Assembly: GCF_000146285.1 (NCBI RefSeq)
Contig: NZ_GL385912.1
Coordinates: 1,619,251-1,683,250 of the forward strand
DNA from: Mobiluncus curtisii subsp. curtisii ATCC 35241
Lineage (GTDB): Bacteria > Actinomycetota > Actinomycetes > Actinomycetales > Actinomycetaceae
DNA length: 64,000 bases
Direction of reading: 5' to 3'
In this document: piece by piece, positions 21,243-32,008 of the stretch
Layout of the letters: each line of letters starts with the position of its first letter
Numbering within the stretch: position 1 is the first letter of the stretch
Notes under the pieces: generated by a model
Told to the model about the DNA's origin: nothing
Database searches by the model: none
What the model saw: only the letters and a program-made list of their open reading frames with translations
Position numbers and translations under genes: made by a program

Positions 21243-22505
21243 TCATTCTGTAACAGCCACGCCGAGCTGCCGTTTACCCTTTCGGAACAAAACGACCCCA
21301 CCCGGCAACACGTCTTCAGCAGTGATGACCCGACCTTCATCCTCAACTTTTTCGTTATTCAGGTAAGCCCCTCCGGAGGCGACAGTACGTTTTGCCGCGC
21401 CGATGCCCTTTTCCAACCCCGAGTCCACCAGGAGGTGCAAAATATTGGTCTGTCCCAGCACGACTTGGGTCCGTGGCAAATCGACGGTGGCTGCTACCAG
21501 GGTTTTCCCGTCTACCTCACGCAGGTCACCGCGACCAAACAGCGCTGTCGAAGCTGCCTTGACCCGTTCGGTCTGATCCGCCCCGTGCACCAGAGTGGTC
21601 ACAGCTTCAGCCAAAGCGCGTTGCGCGGCGCGTTTCCCTGGGTTTTCCTTTGTTTCGGTTTCTAACGCTTCGATTTCCCCGCGGCTCAGGAAAGTAAAAA
21701 CTTTCAGCAGGTTCACCACGTCAGCGTCCTCAGTGTTCAACCAGAACTGGTAAAAGGCGTAGGGGCTGAACATTTCTGGATCAAGCCAAATCGCCCCGCC
21801 TTCGGATTTGCCAAACTTGGTGCCATCAGATTTGGTAATCAAAGGAGTGGTCATGACGTGAACATCTTTGCCTTCAACCTTGCGAATCAGGTCCATGCCC
21901 CCGACCAGGTTGCCCCATTGGTCGTTGCCTCCGGTTTCCAAGGTGACGCCGTATTTCCGGTACAGCTGCAGGTAATCATTAGCTTGCAGAATTTGGTAAG
22001 AAAATTCTGTGAATGAGATACCTTCATCACTCTTGAGCCGCCGCGCCACCGCATCTTTAGCCAGCATCGTGCCCATCCGGAAGTTTTTACCCAAGTCCCT
22101 CAGCAAATCAATCGCGGACAGCGGCGCGGTCCACTCCAGATTATTGACCATCCGCGCCGGATTCTCGCCCTCAAAATCGAGGAAACGCTCAATTTGACAC
22201 TGTAGGCGATCCGCCCAGCCCGCCACGGTTTCTTTGTCCTGCAGTTGACGCTCCGCCGTCATGCGCGGGTCACCAATCAAACCGGTCGCTCCCCCCACCA
22301 GCGCGATGGGATGATGTCCCGCCAGTTGCAGATGGCGCATCATGATGAGCTGCACCAGGTGTCCGTGATGCAACGATGCCGCAGTCGGATCAAAACCACA
22401 ATAAAACGTAAGCGGACCTTCGCTCAAAGCCCGTCGCAACGCATCCATATCGGTGTGTTGCTTTATCAGACCTCGCCAAGTCAGTTCGTCAATCAAATCG
22501 CTCAC
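21243..22505 (-). CDS. tyrS: tyrosyl-tRNA synthetase
   Basis: This class I synthetase (420 residues from the chosen start) charges tRNA-Tyr. It shows the HIGH-type motif HHGHL in DPTAASLHHGHLVQL, the tyrosine-binding GGNDQWGN segment, the KMSKS-type loop KFGKSEGG and a C-terminal S4 RNA-binding domain (about residue 360 onward). The reading frame opens at a TTG at 22520, but the GTG at 22505 is preferred: AAGGAAG lies 5 nt before it and the protein then begins MSDLIDELTWRGL as in relatives. No T-box leader is visible upstream. Confidence 0.96.
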   Translation of the reverse strand: MSDLIDELTWRGLIKQHTDMDALRRALSEGPLTFYCGFDPTAASLHHGHLVQLIMMRHLQLAGHHPIALVGGATGLIGDPRMTAERQLQDKETVAGWADRLQCQIERFLDFEGENPARMVNNLEWTAPLSAIDLLRDLGKNFRMGTMLAKDAVARRLKSDEGISFTEFSYQILQANDYLQLYRKYGVTLETGGNDQWGNLVGGMDLIRKVEGKDVHVMTTPLITKSDGTKFGKSEGGAIWLDPEMFSPYAFYQFWLNTEDADVVNLLKVFTFLSRGEIEALETETKENPGKRAAQRALAEAVTTLVHGADQTERVKAASTALFGRGDLREVDGKTLVAATVDLPRTQVVLGQTNILHLLVDSGLEKGIGAAKRTVASGGAYLNNEKVEDEGRVITAEDVLPGGVVLFRKGKRQLGVAVTE

Positions 22506-22631
22506 GTTTACTTCCTTCAATAGTTCTTGTCGTTACGTTTTCACGCCCCTCTATGCTACCGGGTTTGCCACGCTCATACGAAAAGGTCGGGTCATTGCGT
22601 TACCTCACGGAATACACCAGGTCGGGGATAG

Positions 22632-22667
22632 AGTTGGTCCCAGGAACCGCAGTTCCTGGGACCAACT
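22632..22667 (-). terminator. hairpin after the sodium:alanine symporter gene
   Basis: A perfect 16-bp inverted repeat (22632-22647 and 22652-22667) encloses a CGCA tetraloop. It begins 11 nt past the minus-strand stop of the symporter gene. The following minus-strand bases are not T-rich, so it may work as a terminator or as an mRNA 3'-end stabiliser. Confidence 0.55.
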
Positions 22668-22678
22668 GGTTATTCAGA

Positions 22679-24229
22679 TTAATCTCCGTGTTCCCAAGAA
22701 GCCGGATCACTGGAAATATTACGTCCTTGGGCGATTGCTTCTTTGGTCCAAACGTCAGTGGGTAGTTCGCCAGGGAGGAACTCATTGTCACTGGAACAGA
22801 ACTGGATTTCGTCCTCGGTCTTTGTTTGGAGCTGGTGCTGGTAATCCTTGAGGGCGCCCACAGCCCACTTGAACAGCAGGGTGCAAGCCACCAAGTTCAT
22901 GATGGCCAACAGGGCCGCGGTCCAGTCGCCCAAGTTCCACACCATCTCCAGGGAGAGCACTGAGCCCAGGAACACCGCGATGATAGAAATCGCCTTGACA
23001 ATCCACGCGTTATTCTCAATGCCCAGCAGGTACTTAATGTTGCCTTCGGAATAGCTGAAGTTACCCAGCAAAGTCGAGTAAACGAACATAAAGATGACGA
23101 TAAGGATAATCGGTTTAGTCCAGGGACCCAACGCAGCCAGCGAATCAACCGTGAGGGCCGCGCCGTCAGAAGGCTGTTCAGCCGCGTTCGGATCGTAGAC
23201 TCCTCCGAGCAACACAATGAAAGCGGTCGCGCTGCAGACCAAGATGGTGTCCACGAATACGCCGAGGGACTGAATCATTCCTTGCTTAACCGGGTGAGAC
23301 ACGGTAGCGGTCGCAGCCGCGTTCGGGGCGGAACCCATACCGGCTTCGTTGGAGTACAGACCACGCTTCGTGCCGTTCATCAGAGCCGCAAACAAACCGC
23401 CTAAAGTTCCGCCTGCTACTGAATTCACACCGAATGCATCCTGGATAATCATGGCGAATACTGTACCGAGTTGACCTATGTTCTCGATGATAACAATCAC
23501 CGCTAAGGTCATGTAAATGACTGCCATCAGCGGAGCCAGGTATTCAGCGATACGCGCTACTGAACGAATCCCGGCAATAAAGAAAGGCGCGGTGATGGCT
23601 ACCAGCAACAGCCCGGTGGCGTAGGTAGGCATTCCGAAGTTCGCTTTCGCTAAGCCCGCCAGGGTATTGGCTTGAATCAGCTGGAAGGTGAAAGCGTAAG
23701 TGAAAATGAGCAATACCGCAAATACGGAACCCCAGGCACGCGAGCCCAGTCCACGTTCAATGTAGAAAGCCGGACCACCGCGGAAGGTTCCATCAGGATT
23801 ACGGACCTTGAACATCTGTGCTAAGGTCGCCTCCACGAAGGCACTAGCCATCCCGACCAGAGCCACAATCCACATCCAAAAGATGGAGCCGGCACCACCC
23901 AAGGTAATCGCGATAGCTACCCCGGCAATGTTGCCGGTGCCGACACGGTCTGCCAACCCCACCGCGAAAGCCTGGAAAGAGCTGATGCCTCCATGAGAGC
24001 CTTTCCGGGAGCCCATCACGGTCTTCCACATTTTAGAAAACATGGTGATCTGGACGGCGCCGGTACGAATGGTCGCGTAGATTCCAAAACCGAGCAGGAC
24101 AACAATCAATACGTATCCAATGCTCATGCCGTAGACCGTACCAAGGGCATTGGCCACAAGCTGATTAAATTTTTCGAAAGGTGAAAGCTCCTCGGGTTTC
24201 ACCGGAACTATTGCTGGAAATGGCAGCAT
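22679..24229 (-). CDS. sodium:alanine symporter (AGCS family)
   Basis: The 516-residue membrane protein has about ten or eleven hydrophobic segments and the AGCS family signatures: GGISSFQAFAVGLADRVGTGNIAGVA, split here as FQAFAVGLADRVGTGNI, then FRGGPAFYIERGLGSR, and GLYSNEAGMGSAPNAAATA. Members take up alanine or glycine with Na+ or H+. TTAGGAG lies 5 nt before the ATG at 24229; the open frame begins earlier at 24262, but that start has no ribosome site. It follows the OPT transporter gene on the same strand by about 90 bp, so the two importers for amino acids and peptides may be co-transcribed. Confidence 0.92.
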   Translation of the reverse strand: MLPFPAIVPVKPEELSPFEKFNQLVANALGTVYGMSIGYVLIVVLLGFGIYATIRTGAVQITMFSKMWKTVMGSRKGSHGGISSFQAFAVGLADRVGTGNIAGVAIAITLGGAGSIFWMWIVALVGMASAFVEATLAQMFKVRNPDGTFRGGPAFYIERGLGSRAWGSVFAVLLIFTYAFTFQLIQANTLAGLAKANFGMPTYATGLLLVAITAPFFIAGIRSVARIAEYLAPLMAVIYMTLAVIVIIENIGQLGTVFAMIIQDAFGVNSVAGGTLGGLFAALMNGTKRGLYSNEAGMGSAPNAAATATVSHPVKQGMIQSLGVFVDTILVCSATAFIVLLGGVYDPNAAEQPSDGAALTVDSLAALGPWTKPIILIVIFMFVYSTLLGNFSYSEGNIKYLLGIENNAWIVKAISIIAVFLGSVLSLEMVWNLGDWTAALLAIMNLVACTLLFKWAVGALKDYQHQLQTKTEDEIQFCSSDNEFLPGELPTDVWTKEAIAQGRNISSDPASWEHGD

Positions 24230-24320
24230 TTTTTCTCCTAACTGGTTACAGCTATATATCAATAAATTGGGTTATGCGGGGCGATAGAGTGGAAATAAAA
24301 ACCTTCACGTCCCAGCTTTT

Positions 24321-26405
24321 CTATGCTTGACTTTCGGTTGCTTCTTCATTGGTCATGTCGGATGCGGGCATCGGCGCAGACTCGCCAGATTTCTTCATGA
24401 CCCACCGATAGCTAATCGCTAACAGACCTACAAAAATAACCACTCCTACGACTTTTGCGACTGGCGCAAAAGAATCGGGGACAATCCCCAGGGCGTCCGC
24501 GTTACTGGTGGCTCCGATAATGCCGGCGTTGAGGATGCCGAACAGCGAGTCACCCACAATTAGACCGGTCGCCAGCAACACGCCCAGGCGCTTGGACTGT
24601 TCAGCCTTTTCTTGACGTTGCGCCCACCGGTTGTAAATCCAGCCCACCAGAGCACCCAACGCAATGACCAGAGTGGTCGTAATGTTGAGGTACATGCCCA
24701 TGCCGACGGCGAGCGGAGCCAGGTTGAACCGGCTGACGCGACCCATGATTTCATCAACGATGACGACGCCAACACCAATCAAAGCTCCCAGACCGAACAG
24801 CTGCCAGTTCATGTCCCCACCAAAAATCCCTTTAGCGATGGTGGACAGCAGAGTCGCCTGTGGGGCTTGCAGGGCGGTAGTCTCATCTACCCCCTCCATC
24901 CCGGAGAAGCCAAAGCTGGTCATCAACAACTGCAGGACTGGAGGAATCACCAGAGAACCAAAAATAACTCCGACGATAAGGGCAACCTGCTGTTTCCAGG
25001 GGGTAGCCCCCACCAGTTGACCGGTCTTTAAGTCTTGCAGGTTATCATTCGAGATGGTAGCGATACCGAACACGATTGCAGTCGTAAACAACGCATAGGC
25101 AGTCAGTTCGGTGGGGTGAGTCTGGCTGGTGTTGCCGGTCACCAACAGAATCAGCAGCGAGGCCGCAATAATCACGATAATACCCACGCCAGAAATTGGA
25201 GAGTTAGAGGCCCCAATCAGACCTGCCATATAACCGCAAATACTGGCAATCAGCAAGCCCAAAACCAGCACAAACAGAATGCTGAGCATAATCAACGCCA
25301 CGAGGTGATGCGAGATAGGCGAATTCCGGAGGAAATTCCACAGCAGCAAGCCAATGGGAATCATGGACAGCAAGGTGATGGCAGCCACGTATTTGAAAGG
25401 AATGTCCTGTTCTGTGAGCGGAACCTGACTACCGGTTTCACGCAATTTTGAAGATTTTAAGGAGTCTGCAATGCCCCTCAGGATGGGACCGATAATCTTT
25501 AGCAGCGTCCACACCGCCGCCACCGCCATGGCTCCAGCCCCAATCATGCGTACGTCATGGGCGAAAATCGTGCTGACCGCATCACCGAGATCCTGATTCG
25601 CAATCTGTCCTTGAGTCAAGACTGGCAGCAGTATCCCGTATGAAATCAGCAAACCGACCAGCATCGCGGTGCCGACTGCGGGACCGACCAGATGCCCCAC
25701 CCCCATCAAAGCCAAAGACAGGGAACCGCCAATCATGGTGCCTCCGGCGCCAATCCGGAAGTTCGCGCTCAAAGATCCCGCGGTTGCTTTTAACGCCGTG
25801 AGCAGCGCCATTCCTGCAGACGCTAAGCCACCCCAGATAATCACCAGCAGACCACGACGATTTTCCTCGGCAGAGCCGTTTTCATCCCCCACTTTCAGCA
25901 CTTCTGCAGCCGCAACACCTTCCGGATAGGGCAGGTCTGATCCCGTCACCAGAGCGCGACGCAGTGGAATTGAATACATTACGCCGAGAATGCCACCGAC
26001 CATGCACACGGCTGTGGTCTCCCAGTAGGGAAAGCCGGACCAATATCCCACCATAACCAGACCGGGCACCACAAAGATGATGGCTGAAAGCGTGCCGGCT
26101 GCCGACGCGATGGTCTGGACGATATTGTTCTCCACGACCGTGTGGTCATGAAAATACCGCAGGATAGCCATGGAAATCACCGCAGCCGGAATGGAAGTGG
26201 CAAAGGTCAGACCAACTTTCAATCCGAGATAAGCGTTAGCAGCGGTGAATATCAGAGTGATTAACCCGCCGATGATAACGGCTCGGAAGGTTAACTCGCG
26301 ATAGGGGTGAGCGGACTGGGCTTCGGCATTATTTGTCGCAGCGGCCGCAGGCTGATTGGACAAGGATTTCTCGCCTTCTTTAGTAAATCGTTTCAATTTT
26401 TGCAA
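24321..26405 (-). CDS. OPT family oligopeptide transporter
   Basis: The protein of up to 694 residues has about 15-16 membrane spans and the pattern of prokaryotic OPT proteins (PepT/EspB-like group). These include the N-terminal AYLGLKVGLTFATSIPAAV segment, the LPYPEGVAAAEVL motif near residue 165, and the internal QDLKTGQLVGATPWKQQ motif. The family moves oligopeptides or metal chelates by proton coupling; the substrate here is unknown. The open frame starts at a TTG with no good ribosome site. A second TTG about 14 codons later follows AAGAAGGCGAG and may be the true start. An amino-acid symporter gene follows downstream. Confidence 0.88.
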   Translation of the reverse strand: MQKLKRFTKEGEKSLSNQPAAAATNNAEAQSAHPYRELTFRAVIIGGLITLIFTAANAYLGLKVGLTFATSIPAAVISMAILRYFHDHTVVENNIVQTIASAAGTLSAIIFVVPGLVMVGYWSGFPYWETTAVCMVGGILGVMYSIPLRRALVTGSDLPYPEGVAAAEVLKVGDENGSAEENRRGLLVIIWGGLASAGMALLTALKATAGSLSANFRIGAGGTMIGGSLSLALMGVGHLVGPAVGTAMLVGLLISYGILLPVLTQGQIANQDLGDAVSTIFAHDVRMIGAGAMAVAAVWTLLKIIGPILRGIADSLKSSKLRETGSQVPLTEQDIPFKYVAAITLLSMIPIGLLLWNFLRNSPISHHLVALIMLSILFVLVLGLLIASICGYMAGLIGASNSPISGVGIIVIIAASLLILLVTGNTSQTHPTELTAYALFTTAIVFGIATISNDNLQDLKTGQLVGATPWKQQVALIVGVIFGSLVIPPVLQLLMTSFGFSGMEGVDETTALQAPQATLLSTIAKGIFGGDMNWQLFGLGALIGVGVVIVDEIMGRVSRFNLAPLAVGMGMYLNITTTLVIALGALVGWIYNRWAQRQEKAEQSKRLGVLLATGLIVGDSLFGILNAGIIGATSNADALGIVPDSFAPVAKVVGVVIFVGLLAISYRWVMKKSGESAPMPASDMTNEEATESQA

Positions 26406-26489
26406 CCCAGCAGGGCTAACAACTTTTTATACGGATTTTAAACTACCATTAACCTAACCTGACGTACCAATATCGTGGCTTTACCTGGC

Positions 26490-26511
26490 AAAAGGGAAAA
26501 CCTCGTTTCCC
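26490..26511 (-). terminator. weak hairpin with T run after the Nudix gene
   Basis: On the minus strand a six-base stem (26511-26506 with 26499-26494) and a six-base loop are followed by TTTT (26493-26490). It lies about 105 nt beyond the Nudix stop and before the OPT gene. The stem is short, so support is moderate. Confidence 0.35.
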
Positions 26512-26616
26512 GCTAAATCACCGCAACGCCCTCGTGCAGTAAACCTCGAAACCGAGTGAGTTCGCGTCGCTCCGGCACCCTCCGAATGCGGTATACAGAG
26601 GGCAATCCCCAGGTGC

Positions 26617-27033
26617 TTAGTTCTGTGCGATGCCGAAATGCCGCGCAATGGCGGTCAGAATCGGATAATCAGCAGGCAGCCAGGGCAAGCTCTCGGAATG
26701 TTTGAGGTCTACCCAATGCAGGGACAAATGCGCTACTCCAACCTGGGGCGTACTGTGCGGCGCAAGGGCGCACAGGTACACGAACATCTGAAATCCTCCG
26801 TGCGCAGGCCAGGTTTCCTGCAAGCGCTCCCCCACGATAATTTCCGCTGACAGCTCTTCACGCAACTCCCGGCGCAGGGCCTGTTCGGGAGTTTCTCCGG
26901 GTTCGGTCTTACCACCGGGAAATTCATAGAAACCCCGCCATTGTTCGGGATAAGAGCGTTGCGCCCCCAGCACCTGCGTTGGTTGGCTGAGGTCATCCAG
27001 AATCGCCGCTGCGACCACTATCGGCTGAAACAC
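26617..27033 (-). CDS. Nudix (MutT-like) hydrolase
   Basis: The 138-residue product has the complete Nudix box: GGKTEPGETPEQALRREL continues to REELSAEI, giving the Gx5Ex7REUxEExGU spacing apart from Ser for the usual Gly. The preceding FYEFPGGK and the QVLGAQRSYPEQWRG segment fit the MutT/CTP-pyrophosphohydrolase group, which removes damaged nucleotides such as 8-oxo-dGTP. The exact substrate is not predictable. It is a single gene between the OPT transporter and the gene-poor interval before argH. Confidence 0.88.
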   Translation of the reverse strand: MFQPIVVAAAILDDLSQPTQVLGAQRSYPEQWRGFYEFPGGKTEPGETPEQALRRELREELSAEIIVGERLQETWPAHGGFQMFVYLCALAPHSTPQVGVAHLSLHWVDLKHSESLPWLPADYPILTAIARHFGIAQN

Positions 27034-27107
27034 ACTTTCGAGTCTAATCGCTTTGCGCTGCCGAAAGAAACCCCGTTCCGGGCGTTCTGGGCTCGTAGGG
27101 TCACTCT

Positions 27108-27203
27108 ATGATTATGGATTTTGGCGTTGTGGAGGACTCCGGGACCACCCTGACCGATATTCAACCCGTACTTCAGACCTTGTCCACCGGATTGCAGGCT
27201 TAA
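27108..27203 (+). CDS. possible 31-residue small protein in the Nudix-argH interval
   Basis: ATG at 27108 opens a 31-codon frame (MIMDFGVVEDSGTTLTDIQP and on to a TAA at 27201-27203) with codon use like the neighbours. A short stem (27206-27211 with 27225-27230) and a run of six T follow at about 27236-27241. The site TAGGG upstream is a weak ribosome site. It could be a real small gene, the stub of a lost gene, or chance. The rest of the 375-bp interval (27034-27408) shows nothing else. Confidence 0.2.
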   Translation: MIMDFGVVEDSGTTLTDIQPVLQTLSTGLQA

Positions 27204-27408
27204 CTGCCACGAGGTTCTTTACGCGTGGCGATGGGATTTTTTGAGGAGTGAAATGCATTCCTCGCAGATGGCGCTCACAATAAAGAGCGGATACATTCGT
27301 CCTCTATTTATTGCTATTTGTCTAGATTTGGTTCCTGTTTCGCTTAACGTGCAACCAAAATTTCGTGCACCAAATTCATCCGAGAGGCTTTTGCCATCAC
27401 GGTGCTTG

Positions 27409-28848
<1,440 letters not shown>

Positions 28849-28924
28849 TCAACCAGAGCTGCTGCACCTGGCTACCGGAGGAACCCTTGTGAAACCATGC
28901 GTCAACAATCCTGGGCAGTGACCT

Positions 28925-30157
28925 TCAGAGGCTTGAGGCCTGCAGCGTAATACCCTTGCCGTATTTTCCATCACGCGCCGCAGCTAGCTTGGACTGCAAT
29001 CCGTACAGTTCAATGAAACCGCGCGCCGCGCCTTGATTAAATGAATCCCCAGAATCATAGGTAGCCAGTTTGAAATCATAGAGAGAAGCCTCAGAACGAC
29101 GCCCGTTCACGACTGCCCGCCCAGCGTGCATCTCCATCCGAATATCGCCAGACACATATTCTTGCGTGTGCGCCACAAAGGCATCCAAGGATTTCTTCAG
29201 TGGCGAATTCCATTGCGCCTCGTAAACCAAATCGGACCACGCCGGCTCTACCATCTGACGTTTGTAACGCAACTGCATCCGCTCCAGAGTCACTGCTTCC
29301 AGAGCCTGATGGGCAGTAAGCAGCGCCATCGCACCGGGGGCTTCATAGATTTCACGCGATTTAATCCCAATCAGACGATCCTCGACCACATCAATACGCC
29401 CAATCCCCTGGGCGCCGGCACGCCGATTCATCTCTTGGATGACCTGCAGCGGAGTCATTTTTACGCCGTCAATCGCGACGGGAATGCCCTTTTCGAAAGT
29501 AATCACCACCTCATCGGGAATTCCCGCGAATGCCGGGTCGTCCGTGTAGTTGTACACATCCTTGGTAGGGGCGTTCCACAGATCCTCCAAAAAGCCGGTT
29601 TCAATAGCTCTGCCCCACAAGTTTTGGTCGATTGAGAAGGGGTTATGTTTCGTCGTTTCGATGGGCAAGTGGTGTTCCTCCGCGTAAGCAATCGACACGT
29701 CACGTTGCAGGGACAGATCACGAATCGGCGATACGCATTTCAAATCCGGCGCCAGAGAAGTAAACGACACCTCGAAACGGACCTGATCGTTGCCTTTTCC
29801 GGTACATCCGTGAGCCATGGTGGTGGCGCCAAACTGTTTAGCCGCCATCACCAGGTGTTTGGCGATAAGGGGGCGGGACAACGCTGAAACCAGGGGGTAT
29901 TGACCTTGGTACAGTCCATTAGCTTGCAGGGAGGGCATACAGTACTCGGTGGCAAACTCGTCTTTAGCATCGGCAATATAAGCCTCCACCGCCCCGCAAT
30001 CAAGAGCGCGCTGGCGGATGACATCCATGTCCTCTCCGCCTTGCCCCACGTCCACCGACACCGCAATCGTGTCCACGCCGAGTTTGTCTTTCATCCAACC
30101 AATAGCCACCGAAGTGTCCAAGCCGCCTGAATAAGCCAGCACTACCCGTTCAGTCAT
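28925..30157 (-). CDS. argG: argininosuccinate synthase
   Basis: ArgG joins citrulline and aspartate using ATP. The 410-residue protein opens with the N-type ATP-pyrophosphatase P-loop [14 protein letters not shown] and has the [13 protein letters not shown] motif near residue 115, as in all members. The ATG at 30157 has AGAAAGAGAG upstream. It lies 78 bp after argR and before argH. Because it needs citrulline and no argF (carbamoyltransferase) is in the cluster, citrulline must come from an argF elsewhere or from another route such as arginine deiminase running from external substrates. Confidence 0.97.
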   Translation of the reverse strand: MTERVVLAYSGGLDTSVAIGWMKDKLGVDTIAVSVDVGQGGEDMDVIRQRALDCGAVEAYIADAKDEFATEYCMPSLQANGLYQGQYPLVSALSRPLIAKHLVMAAKQFGATTMAHGCTGKGNDQVRFEVSFTSLAPDLKCVSPIRDLSLQRDVSIAYAEEHHLPIETTKHNPFSIDQNLWGRAIETGFLEDLWNAPTKDVYNYTDDPAFAGIPDEVVITFEKGIPVAIDGVKMTPLQVIQEMNRRAGAQGIGRIDVVEDRLIGIKSREIYEAPGAMALLTAHQALEAVTLERMQLRYKRQMVEPAWSDLVYEAQWNSPLKKSLDAFVAHTQEYVSGDIRMEMHAGRAVVNGRRSEASLYDFKLATYDSGDSFNQGAARGFIELYGLQSKLAAARDGKYGKGITLQASSL

Positions 30158-30235
30158 AGTGTTCTCTCTTTCTGAAATTTTTAAAAAAAGTCTTAGGTGA
30201 ATGTTTTTGAGGTTTAAAAGAAATGTAGTGTAGGT

Positions 30236-30727
30236 CTAGCGCTTGGCCAGGCCTCGCAGCTTATCGCACAGCTCTGTGGCAGATTCAACACTGTCACAGA
30301 TAACTAAAATCGTATTGTCCCCTGCCAGGCAGCCCAACACGTGATCCAGATTTTCCTTGTCAATGACGGACGCCAAAGTACCGGCTGTGGCTGGCGGTGT
30401 ACGCAGCACCACTTGGTTCATGGCTTGAGTCGCCTGAATCAGAAGCGGAGCACACCAGCGTTCCAGAGTCCCCGGCAGCTGCAAAAGTCGTTCAGTAGTG
30501 GCTCGGGCTCCGCCCAAAACGTAGCGGAGAGAACCATTCTCATCTCGCACTTTCGTAGCTGCCAACTCTTCAAGGTCCCGCGATAGCGTGGCCTGCGTTA
30601 CAGAAAACCCAGCGTTTTCCAGCAGGGTTTGCAAGACTCCCTGAGAGCGCACCACATTATCCGCCAACAGTCGCGAAATAGCGCTATGGCGGGAAATTTT
30701 GGATTGCACTACCGAGTTTTCAGGCAC
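30236..30727 (-). CDS. argR: arginine repressor
   Basis: ArgR is the hexameric arginine-sensing repressor of the arg genes. The 163-residue product (from GTG at 30727) has the N-terminal winged helix (AISRLLADNVVRSQ, GFSVTQATLSRDLEELAATKVR) and the C-terminal oligomerisation/arginine-binding domain with HVLGCLAGDNTILVICDS. The open frame runs to 30970 but that part lies inside argD. The GTG at 30727 follows GGAGG by 5 nt and overlaps the argD end by 8 nt, so translation is probably coupled; a second GTG at 30709 is possible. Candidate operators are found upstream of argC and argJ. Confidence 0.95.
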   Translation of the reverse strand: MPENSVVQSKISRHSAISRLLADNVVRSQGVLQTLLENAGFSVTQATLSRDLEELAATKVRDENGSLRYVLGGARATTERLLQLPGTLERWCAPLLIQATQAMNQVVLRTPPATAGTLASVIDKENLDHVLGCLAGDNTILVICDSVESATELCDKLRGLAKR

Positions 30728-31970
30728 GGGTGCCTCCGAGGCGAATTTCTTCGTCTGCCTGACGCTGCACTCGGTCCAAGACTTCCGGCAGAGCTTGGGT
30801 AAACATGCGGGTCTGGGACGGATTAATGATGAGCGGTGGCGCCAGACGAATTGTGAACGTATCCGGGGCGTTAACGATGAATCCTGCTCTGAACAGTTCG
30901 TCTGCCAGTGGCTTCGCCAAAGGATTACGTAAACCGATTCCCAGCAGCAGCCCGCGTCCTCGGACTTCACTGATGAGGGGGTGCTCCAGCTCGAGAATTT
31001 CGCGTTTCCAAATCTCGCCTACGTTTTGCACGTTAGACAGCAAGCCTTCTTCGGTGACAGTGTTAATCATCGCCAATACGGAGGCTCCCGCCAGCGGATT
31101 GCCCGCAAAAGTCGAACCGTGCATCCCCGGTTTTAGCACGCTTGCCGCCTCGGCGTTGAGAGCCACGCAAGCCCCGACCGGGAACCCTGCACCCAGCCCT
31201 TTTGCTAACGTCACCACATCCGGAACGATTCCTGACGAATGGTGAGCCATCCAAGTCCCCGTGCGCCCCATCCCGGTTTGTACTTCATCCAAAACCAGCA
31301 TGGCACCGGCGCGGGACGTCACTTCACGTGCTACCTTGAGGAAATCGTCAGAAATCGGACGCACCCCGGCTTCACCTTGAATCGGTTCGATAAACAAAGC
31401 CGCAACGGATTCTCCCCGTGCCCCCTCAAAGGCACGTTCCAAAGCCGCGATGTTGTATGGCAGGAAATCAACTTCAGCCGGCATGGGCTGGAAAGGATCG
31501 CGGAAAATCGATTTGTAGGTCAGCGACAACGCCCCCATGGTACGTCCATGAAAAGAGTTTTCCAGCGCGAGAAACCTGTTGCGATTAGCTCCTCCCCGCG
31601 CCCGCGCCAGCTTAAACGCCGCCTCCAGCGCTTCGGTACCCGAGTTGGTAAAGAACACGCGCGAGCCCTGCGGAGCGCCACCAGGCTCAACTATCGACAA
31701 AATCCGCTCTGCGGCTTCAATCTGTGGCTGGGTCGCAAAATAGTTACTGACGTGCCCTAAGGTTTCGACCTGTTCATGTAGAGCGGTGACGATATTGGGG
31801 TGTCCGTGCCCCAGGGCGTTGACTGCGATACCGCCCAACAAGTCGAGATATTGATGACCGTCCTCGTCCCATACAAAGCAGCCCGCCCCGCGAGTCAGCA
31901 CAGTTTTCGGAGTCCCAAAAGTATTCATAATCGAGTTCTCGTAGCGCGTAATCCACTCTTTGACGTCCAT
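30720..31970 (-). CDS. argD: acetylornithine aminotransferase
   Basis: This class III PLP aminotransferase converts N-acetylglutamate semialdehyde to N-acetylornithine. The 416-residue product has the TRGAGCFVWDEDG N-terminal segment, FFTNSGTEALEAA, the LVLDEVQTGMGRTG motif with the PLP aspartate, and the PLP lysine in VTLAKGLGAG. The start at ATG 31970 is favoured by AAGAAG upstream; an in-frame GTG 15 nt earlier (31985) is the alternative. Its end overlaps argR. In most actinobacteria argF would lie between these two genes, but here there is no room for it. Confidence 0.97.
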   Translation of the reverse strand: MDVKEWITRYENSIMNTFGTPKTVLTRGAGCFVWDEDGHQYLDLLGGIAVNALGHGHPNIVTALHEQVETLGHVSNYFATQPQIEAAERILSIVEPGGAPQGSRVFFTNSGTEALEAAFKLARARGGANRNRFLALENSFHGRTMGALSLTYKSIFRDPFQPMPAEVDFLPYNIAALERAFEGARGESVAALFIEPIQGEAGVRPISDDFLKVAREVTSRAGAMLVLDEVQTGMGRTGTWMAHHSSGIVPDVVTLAKGLGAGFPVGACVALNAEAASVLKPGMHGSTFAGNPLAGASVLAMINTVTEEGLLSNVQNVGEIWKREILELEHPLISEVRGRGLLLGIGLRNPLAKPLADELFRAGFIVNAPDTFTIRLAPPLIINPSQTRMFTQALPEVLDRVQRQADEEIRLGGTRA

Positions 31971-32008
31971 TTTTGCTTCTTTCACTAGGCGGGTGAGGAG
32001 GTTTGGGT

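Noticed and set aside
30728-30970. N-terminal extension that would make ArgR 244 residues long
   Set aside because: It lies wholly inside argD in another frame and has no family similarity; a GTG with an ideal ribosome site at 30727 gives a normal ArgR.
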